Positions 1 to 10,699 of a stretch of DNA of 64,000 bases are shown in pieces. The stretch is from Heterobilharzia americana (taxonomy: Eukaryota; Platyhelminthes; Trematoda; Strigeidida; Schistosomatidae). Location of the stretch: assembly GCA_944470555.2 (NCBI GenBank), contig OX104128.1, positions 63,557,257 through 63,621,256 of the forward strand, read 5' to 3'. The notes under the pieces are model-generated. The model did no database searches and was not told where the DNA came from. It worked only from the letters and a program-made list of their open reading frames with translations. The translations under genes and the position numbers were made by a program. Each line of letters starts with the position of its first letter. The first letter of the stretch is position 1.

Positions 1-227
1 GTAATTAATCTCCAGTTTCGAGGCAAAAGTTTCAGATGCAATAACTAAATATTAGATTCTATGATTTAGCTCCCAGTATCTACCTGTTCTAACTGACGTC
101 ATCATTCGGCATTTATAAACATAGATGCAAAATGTATCTCCAAGGTGTTTAAACAAAGTCCAGATGGCCACTATTTAGAAGCCTCGATACTGCTGAATAT
201 TCATCATGTTGTATCCGTCTTGATGAC

Positions 228-365
228 TAACCGTGGGATCCAGGATGACCGTCTCTTTCTAGCTGGGACTCTTCAGCTGAATGTACCTGCACTCCATTGT
301 GTGATGCTGTTCTTACGGAGACTCAAACCTTAGTACCAATTGCTTCAAATGCAATAGCGTTATTC
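228..365 (-). mobile_element. Sm-alpha-like SINE, degenerate copy
   Basis: On the minus strand this has a tRNA-like head (about 310-365) followed by a hammerhead-type region (about 235-300). The catalytic-core segment CTGAAGA and the flanking GAGTCCC are readable, and the 3' stem I text CATCCTGGAT is kept. The GAAA box reads GAGA, so self-cleavage is unlikely. Sm-alpha elements of schistosomes are known to carry hammerhead ribozymes; assignment here is by motif order only. A plus-strand copy starts about 70 bp downstream, so the two lie head to head. Confidence 0.62.
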
Positions 366-432
366 ACTGTAAATCCACTAGAAATTACAAGTATCAAGCA
401 GTAACTGATATCCATTGCAAAAGCGGTGGCTT

Positions 433-590
433 TCACCCCCAGTAGCCTAGTGGATAATGCTTTGGCGTTTGAAGCGATGGTTACTGGGCTCAGGTCACAA
501 TGAGAACAAAATCACTCACTATGACGTACGCACATCCGGCCGAAGAGTAACAAATAGAACAAAAGTGCTTTATGGCTTCCTTTGCTAATC
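433..590 (+). mobile_element. Sm-alpha-like SINE, degenerate copy
   Basis: The tRNA-like head is clear: an A-box-like TAGCCTAGTGG followed by a weakened B box (GGGCTCAGGTC). The hammerhead region downstream is eroded: the core reads CCGAAGA, and the GGACGAAA box reads GAACAAAA. It lies head to head with the minus-strand copy just upstream. Confidence 0.65.
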
Positions 591-1599
591 AGCAAGATGA
601 ATATAATTGCTTTGACAAAAGTAAGTGTGACTGTAAGTCGTCAAACTTAATTAAAACAAGGTGATAGCTTTTTATGATCACCGGAATTGAGTCATTTACA
701 AGCAAAATCCGATATTTTAGCATTGCAGATTAGCATCTCAACGAAATCAATATGCTGGCAGATAAAAAGACCATCAGCTAGGAATGCTTTATGAAGAGGT
801 ACAAAAAATGTTAGTTTTCATTAATGGTTTATCGTTTGAAGTAGCTCGTTAGTACATAAACTTATATTACTGATCATGAAAACTGTACTCAATTACCATT
901 CAGAACAGTTATTCAGAGGCTTCTAACAATTGTGAAAGATATTTTTTAGCATTTGATGTACCACATCCCCTGCAACAGTACCAAGTAATGGGGCAAACTA
1001 ACGAACTAAAGGTATTTTGAGAGAAAAGTCCACTTAGTAAATGTTGTTATATTCTTCTGTGAAATAATCCCATACCGGTTGCTTCGCAATTAATACCCAG
1101 TAGTGATAGTAACGAAAGAGATCAGTTACCTAATCATATCATCATGTCTTCGAGCTAAAAGATACCACGATTTTCATCTAAGAGTACCCACTGACGTAAT
1201 CAAAATAATCGCCCTCAGTTAATTCACTGAGGTCATTTGTCCAGTGTCACAGTACAGTTAGAAATTGCAAAATGTCCCGTTCCAAGACATTCGTAAAAAC
1301 TGTGGTCTGGACATTTACAAATGTCTCATTCTACCTACTAAAAATCTGCAGGTAAACCAGTTGACAAAGTTAACACTAATGAAGTGAGAAAGTGATTTAT
1401 TTTGTGTTCAAAATCCCGTTTGAATAGTAAGTGAAACTGCGAAAACTCTGGCTTTTTTGACAACAAAATCATTTTCGCCTTTCTAAATATAGCTGTAAAT
1501 ACAATGAATGTTTATTGTTTGAAAAAAGCAAGAAGACCAATGACAGCAGCATAAAATGGATCCATGTTATTTTCCTGGTGTTTTGTCAATTACTTGCAA
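591..1599. other. AT-rich stretch with no gene seen
   Basis: No exon, RNA gene or clear repeat is recognisable. Part of 1270-1560 could be eroded upstream sequence of the Penelope-like element that begins near 1600, but no motif proves it. Confidence 0.5.
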
Positions 1600-2470
1600 C
1601 CTAGAATATCATGGTTTCGTTTGATAAAGCTACCCTATGCACAAATGTATCTCTTCAGATATCACATACCAGCATTCAGATATCTCGATGCCAGTGACAG
1701 AGTTCAGACGCCTCCTACTTATGTGTCTCAAAGATGTTCAGATCCGATTTAACAATAAAATGTACCGTCGAAATGATGCGGTAATTATGGGAAGCCCCCT
1801 GGCAGATATCTTCGTAAACAATCTGGAGAATACAAAACTTAAAGATGTAATCGGTGAAGCGACGTTTTACACCAGGTACGTTGAAGATACTTCCATTTTT
1901 TGTAATGATTTATTTCATTAGTCTCATTTGCTAGAATGTTTTAATGAGGCTCATAGCAATTGTGGGTTTATCATGGAAAGTATGATTTTCTGGATACTGC
2001 CATACAGCGTAGGACAGATGGTACGCTCCAATGGTCCGTTCATCAAAAGAGCACATGGAATCTTAACTACCTGAATCTTATTAGCTTTTTTCCCATTAAC
2101 TATAAACAGAGATTAGTTAAAACTTTGTTTCACAGAGTTAAAATGATGCCCTAGTGATAAAAGGGAAGAAATGTTATGAAAAATTAACAGATGCTTACGC
2201 AATAATGGACATTCACAAGTATTTATCAACAGATATGAAAAAACAAGGGAAAAAATCAAGGAAAGTTACATTCAGAAAAAGCCTGCATTCATTCGCCTCA
2301 ATTTCAAAGGTAATGTTATTTGAAGAACTACAACAGATGACTGTAAACATTACTGGCTAGAACTTTTCCTGAAGCCAAATTAATTATTGTGTACCAAACA
2401 ATGTGCTCCTTAGTTCAGTCAAAAGTCGACAGATAACCTTTCTATGTCACCTTTAACGGTGTCTATCAAT
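1600..2470 (+). pseudogene. Penelope-like element, RT fragment
   Basis: This is a broken reverse transcriptase of the Penelope-like (PLE) type. Joined across frames, the readable motifs are: a motif-A-like VSFDKATLCTNV near 1610; VIMGSPLADIFVNN near 1780 (the MGSPLG block); YTRYVEDTSIF near 1875, where the catalytic YxDD reads YVED; FLDTAIQRRTDGTLQ near 1990; and KPAFIRLNFKGN near 2285. The segment TFPEAKLIIVY near 2370 is the linker that normally precedes the GIY-YIG endonuclease, which is nearly lost here. Several stops and frame changes separate the blocks, so the copy is dead. It belongs to a different PLE lineage from the copy at 7.2-9.6 kb, judged by wording of the shared blocks. Confidence 0.8.
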
Positions 2471-2565
2471 TTACGCGTAGCTGTTGAAGTAGATACACTA
2501 GAAGAACAGAAAGATGGGTGTGTCTTAGATTTTTTGAGCGAATTCCAAAGGATTTTGGATTCTGA

Positions 2566-2765
2566 AACAGTGGCTCAATGGTAACATGCTGGCCACAGAA
2601 CCTGAAGGTCATAGGTTCGATCCCTGGTGAGGCTATGTGTGTGCACTGCTCAGGTTTCCCATACTAGGACGAAACAGCTGTCCAGTCCTTTCAGGTTTTC
2701 AATGTTCTCCAACGGATGTAAGTCCATGAGGAATTCCAAACTAAAATCAATTACTAAACCTCTAC
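2566..2765 (+). mobile_element. tRNA-derived SINE, second family
   Basis: An A-box-like GTGGCTCAATGG is followed by a strong B box, GGTTCGATCCC, about 50 bp later, then a body containing CCCATACTAGGACGAAACAG. The body matches the minus-strand copy at 14860-15065 over roughly 80 bp. It differs from Sm-alpha in having no hammerhead core after the tRNA-like head. Confidence 0.65.
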
Positions 2766-3841
2766 AAACCTCCAGATAGAAATTCTAAAGAGCCTACGAC
2801 TGAGGAGAATTAACACTTTGAGCAGTGCAATCCCTCGGCATCTCATTGACTCTAGACATCAAGCAGACGTCTTCAGTTCCTTCAAGATAATAAATAAATG
2901 AACGAGCTTAATTTTGTTGACGTTTGCTGGGGCTACAGCCATTGAACACCTCAAACCTGATTTAAATTTTCATCGTTTTCATCTGTCTACCTTGATAACC
3001 CTTCTTGACTGATACTGGTTTCATAGTCTTGAATCAACCTCAGACATTTATTTCTTCACTCTTATTTTGATGCACCATTCTTCGTTCCTATCGAATGTTT
3101 TTAACTAATTGACCTTAACTCACAATATTTCGCTCATTAATCGTATGATCTACTACTGTCTTTATTTTATTAGAGGAACTTCTATGGGATTATATAGATA
3201 ATTGTGACTATTTTGTTACTATTTATTAACCTCAGTTGAATTCGCCGTTATGATTGACATTTACTCTATGACTATTTCTGTCCATCTTAACCACCGAACG
3301 ATATTCTGTTTTCTTTCAGTGAATTAAAATATGATAAATTTTCAGTAAAACTATATTTCGTGATATTCTAGGTTGTAAGCAGTCGATAAGATACCATTTA
3401 AATAAAATGGATCTGTTTTATCCTATTTTCATTGTTGTTCAGGTAGGCTTTTCAAATTCACAAAGGGGAAATTCGTGTATAAAATGCTTATTGTTACTGC
3501 GAATTTGAAAGCCTTCGAGGAAGTGAGTCAGTATATCAATGAGCTGTTTTACTACTGAATAAAGACATATCATTATTTAGATTATACCTGTTGGAAATCA
3601 TAGACGATATATATGGATCAGTCATTTTATTCAGTTATTTTTCATTTTTCACTAACTATCTCAATGTTTGCGTATAAATGGGTAAACCTAATGAGAAGGT
3701 TAGTGAAGAATTACTTTTACTGATATGAGTAGCAAATCGGTGCACTAGATGAGTAATGACGATTTTAACTTTCTTCGCTGCAGCAAATAAGAAACACTCT
3801 GTTTAAAAAACAATATGGAGTATTGCACAAAAGAGCCTCGC
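2766..3841. other. AT-rich stretch with no gene seen
   Basis: No coding exon or recognisable repeat family is visible here on either strand. Confidence 0.5.
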
Positions 3842-4965
3842 CTGGTTAACTAGTTCACTAGTTACCAGCTGGTCCTAAGCCCACATAAAGAAGGAAGGCT
3901 GAGCATACGGCTAGCAACCCTACACCAGAAAACCAATCTAACCGCTACAGAAACTTCAAAGCACAAAATATAAAAAAGAAAAACAAAATTATTCCTCGCT
4001 GGAATCGGGGAGACGAAATGACGCCGATTGGTGAAAGCCTTCGGGAAACCAATTGGCCTATGTCTTCGCTTTTCTCGGTGAAAGTGAAATTAAACGTGGG
4101 GACATGAAATGTCCGCACTATGCTTGAACCTAGCAAGGCTACCCAGATTGCAAACGAGATGATAAGGTATCGCACTGAAGTGCTTGGAATTGGCGAAAGC
4201 AGATGGAATGGGAGTGGACTATCCAAACTGTCAACTGGAGAATCAATAATCTACTCCGGTCACCCAGACGACAACCACGAGCACACTGAGTTATGGAGTG
4301 GCTATCATGATGTCCCCAACGGCATCAAAGGCTCTCATGCAGTAGGAACCAATCTCCTCCTCCAGGATCCTGACAGCAAGATTCAACTCAAAGTGAAGGA
4401 AAGTCACAATCATACAATGCTACGCTACGCACCAAAGAATAATGCGGATCAAGAGAAGAAGGAGGAATTCTACAGACAACTTCAATCAACACTGGACAAG
4501 AACTCAGTTGGCGACATCAAAATCCTAATAGGTGGGTTGACATGAATGCGAAACTGGGAGCGGACAACACAGGAAGAGAACTAACCATGGGTCGAGAAGC
4601 GCTCGGTGAAATGAACCAGAATGGAGAATTGCTTGCTGAATTTTGGGCATTCAACGATTTGGTGATTGGCGGTACTGTGTTCAAGCACCAGAAAATCCAT
4701 AAAGCAACATGGATTTCACCAGATGGACACACTCGAAATCAAGTAGACTTAATCTCAATCTCAGGAAAGTGGAGATGCAGCCAGCCTAATTGACACAAGA
4801 TCAAGAAGGGAAGCAGATGTAGGTTCACTTCACGATCCAGTGCAAAGAACCTTCCAAATCAGGTTGAAAGCCTTCAAGGAAGTTGGTGATGACAGACCAC
4901 AGTTCAAGTTCAGCATCCAGAAATTAATTGAAGTGAGTAAATGAATAAATCAGTCTCACATTAAC
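3842..4965 (+). pseudogene. LINE, endonuclease part only (3'-truncated)
   Basis: This is the 5' leader and apurinic-type endonuclease (EN) of a non-LTR retrotransposon. The EN starts at about 4095 (TWN-x-RTM-like) and shows IGESRWNG near 4195, LRYAPKNNADQ near 4420, a GDLNAKLGADNTG-like block split by a frame change near 4535, and a closing block, HKATWISPDGHTRNQVDLI, near 4700. EN cuts the target DNA for target-primed reverse transcription. No RT follows: the match to the second copy (17897-20983) stops near 4930 and SINE sequence begins. Loss of the 3' half is unusual for LINEs, which normally lose 5' ends. The wording resembles RTE-like schistosome elements; the exact family is not certain. 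Confidence 0.78.
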
Positions 4966-5135
4966 TTGGTGCTTGCTAGAAGGGAAATCTAGGATGGGCT
5001 TTTCTTCCTATTTCGGACTCATTAGATGGATGAGCCTTCATCTCAGTGAGTAATGGTGTTCCCACTGAGACCCGGACTCCGTACCCATCGCTTCAAACGC
5101 CAAAGTGTTATCCACTACACCACTGAGGCAAGAGA
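4966..5135 (-). mobile_element. Sm-alpha-like SINE with hammerhead remnant
   Basis: The minus strand reads a tRNA-like head (about 5050-5135, with GTAGTGGATAAC and an eroded B box). A hammerhead region follows: CTAATGA (consensus CTGATGA), GTCC/GGA stem II with an AAAT loop, an AGAAAAG box and CCCATCCTAG. The G-to-A change in the core should abolish cleavage. It sits exactly at the broken end of the LINE at 3842-4965. Confidence 0.7.
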
Positions 5136-5199
5136 TCCACCTCTTATGCAATGAGTATTATTTTTATTTGTTAATACTTATAATTCCGCTTTATACATC

Positions 5200-5275
5200 C
5201 AACTGACGAGTCCCAAATAGAACAAAACATGCATCCTCAATTCCGCTGATAGCTACCACCAATTAATGAATAATC
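5200..5275 (+). mobile_element. Sm-alpha hammerhead remnant
   Basis: A hammerhead core CTGACGA is intact at 5203-5209 and followed by TCCCAAATAG. The GAAA box reads AAAA, preceded by GAAC. The palindromic ATGCAT of stem III and a partial stem I partner follow. The tRNA-like head is missing. Together with the minus-strand copy just upstream this is a second inverted SINE pair. Confidence 0.62.
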
Positions 5276-5519
5276 ACACAATATCGAACCATCCGCATAA
5301 GAACCCATATATCAACAGAGTTCGATCAACTTGATCCAGTATAACAACGGGCAATTACAAGTGTCAACAAATAGTAGTCACAGATCTGTACTTCCGTAAA
5401 GTTTCATGAAAGAAATTTACAGTTACGCACGCACGCTGAAGAAAAAGTCTGTGACTTCATGTATCAGTAATACATTTCAGTCTAACTACTCTCTTACAGA
5501 CATTTGTTTTACATTTCAG

Positions 5520-5605
5520 CACACTTGGAAGACATAGCCATTGAAGATGAAAAGCAACAGATTCAAGAAATAAAACCACAATTTGTCTTTACAGCAGCAG
5601 CAGCT
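5520..5605 (+). CDS. Candidate internal exon, function unknown
   Basis: An 86-base open stretch is bounded by a good acceptor (TTTTACATTTCAG) and a donor (GTATGT). It completes one split codon and then gives 28 codons, ending in phase 0. The peptide is acidic and hydrophilic (EDIAIEDEKQQIQEIKPQF, then an alanine run), which looks more like coding sequence than noise. No family is recognised and no partner exon was found nearby. The minus strand offers a competing exon at 5593-5719, so at most one of the two is likely to be right. Confidence 0.28.
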
Positions 5606-5719
5606 GTATGTATTGAAACCATTATAAGCAAACGTAGGATTATACTCAGGGTTGTTTACTTCAAAAGGGTGTTTTTCTACACCAAATGAGTCATCTGGTT
5701 TACTAACTGAAACATCATC
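5593..5719 (-). CDS. Alternative candidate exon on the opposite strand
   Basis: On the minus strand an acceptor-like GATGATGTTTCAG is followed by an open frame with SKPDDSFGVEKHPFE and NNPEYNPTFAYNG, ending in a cysteine run before a GTAAAG donor. Without the splice, the frame runs on through a hydrophobic tail to a stop at about 5516. The asparagine- and tyrosine-rich text resembles a cytosolic tail, but no family is recognised. It overlaps the plus-strand candidate by 13 bases. Confidence 0.22.
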
Positions 5720-5761
5720 AACCTTGTTAACCATATTGAGAATAAGATGAGAAAAAGTCAA

Positions 5762-6079
5762 TTGAAATCAACTTAACGTCTAATACTAGCTCATGAAATC
5801 ACTGATTATCGATTTTACCTGCTCACAGAAATGTAATCTTCTTACAACTAACTCAGGAGATGCTGAAAATCGCTAGTTAATGGATGGTAAAGATTATATG
5901 GATCAAAATTGGTCACAATAATACAGATACAGCCAGTGATTCGTTATTTTCCTCTAATCTATTAATCACTTTTTAACTTATGTTCTTCTTTTCAAATTTC
6001 CTGTTTAATTTATTTCCTCTTACTCTGGTTTGTGTAATACTGTTATTCATGAATAAAACATTCAAATCACTTTTAGTAA
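5762..6079. other. AT-rich spacer
   Basis: No gene or repeat is recognised between the candidate exon and the Penelope-like fragment. Confidence 0.45.
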
Positions 6080-6946
6080 CTATGTGCATAAGATGGCAGA
6101 TTGGATCGGCTGAAAGTAAACTGCTTCAATCGCTTCAGAACCACGTGTTATCCATCTTGTTAACAACAATGATCTTAAGCATAATGCACAAAGCAAAGAT
6201 ACAGCTATAGATATATTAGGAAACCCTTTGACATGCTCATTGAGAAAGATGTTCCATGCTGTCAAACTCAGACTAACGTTCTCCACGTACTGAATTCTCC
6301 GATTATGTGCAAAGGATAAGCTAGCTCCCTTGGCCACCTCGATGTATGTTTATCAATTCACCTGCTCCTGTTGAGTAAGGTGTATCGGCCGTACTCAGCG
6401 TTCGCTTTCCAAGCGCATTTCTGAACACATGTCAGCCTGGTTGTACAATAGGAAAAGGAGGACAGTTCACATCTCTATTCTAGAACATCTGACTGATTAT
6501 GACCACCCGGTAAGTGCAGAAAACAGCTTCAGTGTCATCTACAGAGTTCGCACAAATCTCACGAAAGATGTACGCCGAAAACTCCTTCAAATTGCAGAAG
6601 CCATGGCAATTAATATTTTGAGGCCTGAGCTCTGCTTTCAAAAGAAATCTGTCCAGTCACTTGAGTTGCAGTGGACATAACCTCTAAGAACATTTCTACC
6701 TTCAAAAACCTTTTCATTAAGATCCTCTCACACATAACATTCCTTCACTCCTATAATTCTGATTTCTCTTTGTATTCATCATGTTACATCATTTAACTTA
6801 GTAATCAAATATTAGTCCGATCTTGGTAAGTCTTCTTCTCATTACTATATCAAACATTACGTAATTTCTCCTGTAATCTGATTTTTAGTCATACATGAAC
6901 TCCGTTCAAAAATATTTCATGAAACATTTTTTTCTGTTACAATGTG

Positions 6947-6950
<4 letters not shown>
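6080..6950 (+). pseudogene. Penelope-like element, GIY-YIG endonuclease end
   Basis: This is the C-terminal part of a PLE. A linker block (LRLTFSTY..ILRLCAKDKLAPLATS, about 6265-6340) leads into YVYQFTCSC near 6345, then CIGRTQRSLSKRISEH near 6385, the GIY-YIG nuclease core with its cysteine cluster. It continues as an open frame at about 6429-6680 to the C-terminal LLQIAEAMAINILRPELCFQKKS. A stop sits between the cysteine cluster and the nuclease core. The RT half is absent. Downstream to about 6950 is AT-rich 3' trailer ending in the AT microsatellite. Confidence 0.78.

Positions 6951-6994
<44 letters not shown>
6951..6994. repeat. AT dinucleotide microsatellite
   Basis: 22 uninterrupted AT units, at the 3' side of the Penelope-like fragment. 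Confidence 0.97.
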
Positions 6995-6997
<3 letters not shown>

Positions 6998-7225
6998 ATT
7001 GTACAGCTTGAGAATGATATTGCTGAAAAGAGTAACTCTTTGCTAAACGTTTGTGTTCTATAATACTTTATTTCATGAACAATCGCTGTAATTGCTTATT
7101 AAGTCATTTACTACTGACAAAATTCCTCATATGATTTTAGAAATCTTCTTACTGTCTTAAAAATAATAATAATGATAATAACTTTTAAAAAGTGTATCAC
7201 ATGATGATCAAGTGTTAAGAAATTA

Positions 7226-9780
7226 TTGGCTGTAAGATGTTCATTCACTTACACATATATAAATTGCATCGACGAATGCATTTCAACGAATCGTTACCCT
7301 AAAGAATATTGGAAGTCTTTACGACGCTTCAGGATTAGACCAAGTGTAAGAACACTGAAACGTCATGTCCTGAATCAGATTGACTCTCTAAGATCTTATT
7401 CTACTGAAATGTTGAAAAATGTTACAGAGATTTCATGCTGTAGAAGAGCTTCCGGAGAATTTAAACCAGGAATTTTTGAGTTATGTGATGAATGTGGTCA
7501 ATGCACGGAAACAAAAGAAGCTCATTAAGTTGATCAAAACTCTTGAAAACCGTACACCAGAGATGAGATTCCTGATTAATCCAGGTCAGCTTGTGCATAC
7601 TTTTTCTAGTATCGATCTGGATGCTACCCAATTAGAAGTTTTGTCACTTGGACCAAACTTTTGTGATAGTCGAAATAGAATTAGTAAGATGGAAACGGAA
7701 ATACAGTTTGAGAACATGTATACGCAAACGGAAGGTTTGATACCATCATCTAGTGAAGATATTGATAGACTTAAGATTACACTCGTTGACTCTTGCCTAA
7801 AGTACACGAGTAGAAGGAACAGTATGAAGAGTATTTTAACGAAAAAAATATAAAGAAGCCTTAAAAAAGCTTAAAACTAATGTAAATATCGTGATTGCCA
7901 AGCCAGATAAAGGGTCAGGAATAGTCTTAATGGATAAAAAAGAGTACATAGACAAAATGAATTCTTTACTTAGTGATGAAAGTAAATTACAGAAATTAGC
8001 CGCTTATGGTGATACAATAGAGAAAACCGAGAAACATCTAACTGAATCACTGAAAGGGTTAAACAACAAGGTTTCATTTCAGAAAGCACCTTTGAAATGC
8101 TGAAACCTACTGGAACAGTTACACCTAAACTTTACGGCCTACCGAAACTGCATAAAAACGGTCTGCCTCTACGACCAGTTCTTGACATGACCAACTCTCC
8201 GTATCATACAACAGCAAAATGGTTGGTACAACTTTTGAAGCCTCTCCACAAAGAAGCTGTGAAGTAAAGTCTCAAAGATACCTTTAAATTTGTCAGAAAG
8301 ATTGAGGATGTGGAAGTAGATAATAAGTCAATGATTTCGTGTGACGTTTCATCTCTCTTTACTAACGTTCCTTTAATGGAGACAGTAGACTTTATTTGCA
8401 ACGAACTCACGAAGCACGTCATGGAAATAGGTATTCCAGTCTCCACATTGAAAGAACTACTTCTGAGGTATACGATGAATGCATAATTTCTTTTCAACAA
8501 TGAACTATACCGGCAATTTGATAGTGTTGCCATGGGGTCACCCCTTGGCCCGCTCTTCGCATATTTTTCTAGCAAAACTTGAGAATTGTCCACTGAACGA
8601 TACTATAAGCTGTTTAGAGTTATATTGTCGTTACATGGATGATACCTTTATAGTTCTCAAAAGTGAGACTGATAAGAATGCTGTTCTGAATAAGTTCAAC
8701 AGTGTTCACCTGGCAATCAACTTCACAATGGAAGAGGAGAAAAATGATAGTATCCCATCTCTTGATGTCCTGTTGGTAAGAAGGTCAGATGGAACCCTGA
8801 AGCGAAGTGTTTATAGAAAGCCAACATCAACAGGTCAATATACGCACTTCTTTAGTGCTGTACCCCTCTAATACAAAAGGGACCTAGTGAAATGCTTAGC
8901 ATACCGTGCATCAGCTATTTGCTAAGAGGATGCTATAAAGGAAGAGTGCGCCACCATCCGTGATCTGCTTAGTAGGAATGGCTACCCAGACAAGTTTGGA
9001 ACTAAGCACATGAATATGATGAGGGTTAGGAAAACAATGCCAACAGTTCCTAAGAAGCAAATCTTCTTGAAGCTGCAATTCAAGAGTGATATTGCCAGTG
9101 AGATCATCACACAACGCATAAAAAGAGTCTTGCATAAAGCATTCCCAACCGCTAAATTATGTCCCGCCTACAACCGCCCGATTCTAGGTGCAAGAAATAA
9201 AGACAAACTGCCTGATTCTGCCACTTCTGTGTGCATTTATCAATTCAACTGCTGCTGTGGAGCGAGTTACATTGGGCGTACAATGACGCAGTTCCATCGT
9301 CGAATTTCTGAGCACCACCCATCATGGTTGATTAAGGGACAAATTAGAACTATAAAGAGCTCCACACTTGCACACTTAGTTGACACAGGACATCAAGTGG
9401 TTACTGGAAAAGCCTTCGAAATTACCCATCAGATTCCAATTAATTTACCTCATGCATTACGCACTCGGTTACTTCACATAGCAGAGGTGATTACAATCCA
9501 CCTTCACAAACCTATCCTTTGTATCCAAAAGAAGTTTGTTCGACCACTTTCATTACCGTGGCCGTCAACATGATGTAACCTCTAGGTTTATTTTGTGCAC
9601 CTCTTCCCCCTTCTTGTTTCTATTAATATTCGTATTTCCTATTTTAGTAGCTCTATTGGTTATTTACATCATCATTTCCGAAACACCACGTGATTGGTAA
9701 TTTGATTAAATTGTAAACCTATATATTAGTGTAGAGTCCAAGATGAAGACCTAATTGAAAAGAAATATATTTTTTCGCTC
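7226..9780 (+). pseudogene. Nearly complete Penelope-like element (RT + GIY-YIG)
   Basis: A decayed PLE in normal order. The N-terminal region (7226-7853) includes LEVLSLGPNFC and the ETEIQFENM block. RT fingers follow (IAKPDKGSGIVLMDK at 7894; PKLYGLPKLHKNGLPLRPVLD near 8125), then motif A (SCDVSSLFTNVPL near 8340), a SVAMGSPLGPLFAYF block near 8525, and catalytic CRYMDDTF near 8630 with both aspartates kept. SLDVLLVRRSDGTLKRSVYRK is the RT/thumb end. After a connector (IRDLLSRNGYPDKF) comes the GIY-YIG endonuclease at 9010-9573, with YQFNCCCGASYIGRT, RRISEH and AHLVDTGH. Breaks: frame changes near 7420, 7855, 8090 and 8480-8570, and in-frame stops near 8264, 8869 and 8922. About 200 bases of AT-rich 3' trailer follow. 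Confidence 0.88.
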
Positions 9781-10019
9781 AATCAGTCTTTTTCTAAATG
9801 TCTAAATGGGTATATTCAATGCATAAATTACTTGGAAATCAATAAAATGTAGGGGATAAAACTTGTACGATTGACTGACGGATGTTTCTGCTGAGTTGTG
9901 ATAATTTTTTCATAAAAATTACTCACCAAGCTTTAAAAAAACCGGTTGTATGAAGTTAAGAGGTAAAAAACCTTGCGCGCCGATTGTGGAACCATCACGC
10001 GACGAACATAGGGGTTATA

Positions 10020-10335
10020 TGTATAGTTTAAGGAAGAAGCAGTAAATCAGTTGATGAAGTCGTAAACAGTCGTTGACTGAGGTAACTAGTCAATGTGTCA
10101 CATATGCTGATCCCATAACTACTTCAATAAATCATGTTGGCTGAAGTAGAGGTGGGTTGGAGAAATCCTGCTGATGAATAGACTAAAATTTGATATCAGT
10201 CCATGTGATTTAAGGATTGTTGGTTTTAGTCGAGTAGGAAAATTTAGGCTTCTAGATTGGGATCTTGGTGACAACTGAATTCAGTGGTTGGAAACTCCAT
10301 GTGATGTATTCTATTATCGATCAATGGTTTAGATT
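10020..10335 (+). pseudogene. RTE-type LINE, 3' end remnant
   Basis: Scattered words of the RTE C-terminus are readable: KSVDEVVN near 10040, VGW near 10150, and a WGPRD-NQWLET-like end near 10255-10300. Many stops. It is the same family as the minus-strand piece at 10700-12012, in the opposite orientation. Confidence 0.5.
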
Positions 10336-10699
10336 TAACCATTTCTTAAGTCCACTCTAATTGTATTGTAGAAATTCTTTATTTATTATGACTCATATTC
10401 TTTTTATTCCATGACATGTTACATCTTTCAGTCATTTCATTATCTATTTTAACTTTTATCTATTGACGTACTGGTATGAAGTGTGATACTAGAGTTAAGC
10501 TGTAATCCCTGCCGCTTACAAACGTCTCTCATGCTTATTTTGACATATGATTATAACATCCCATTAAACTTCAGAAAACTAGTATTCACTATGAGACCCA
10601 ACATCAAGTCATTAAGAAACGTATTCACACCTACTGTCAACTAGACAAGATCGGTAGACATACTTCCACTTCTGACTGTTGTTTATGGATTATAGCGAA

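Noticed and set aside
433..505. Functional tRNA gene
   Set aside because: A- and B-box-like text is present but no cloverleaf with paired acceptor stem can be drawn, and the hammerhead region follows as in a SINE.
6080..6337. Minus-strand open frame of 85 codons
   Set aside because: It overlaps the Penelope-like linker read on the plus strand, which carries the recognisable motifs.
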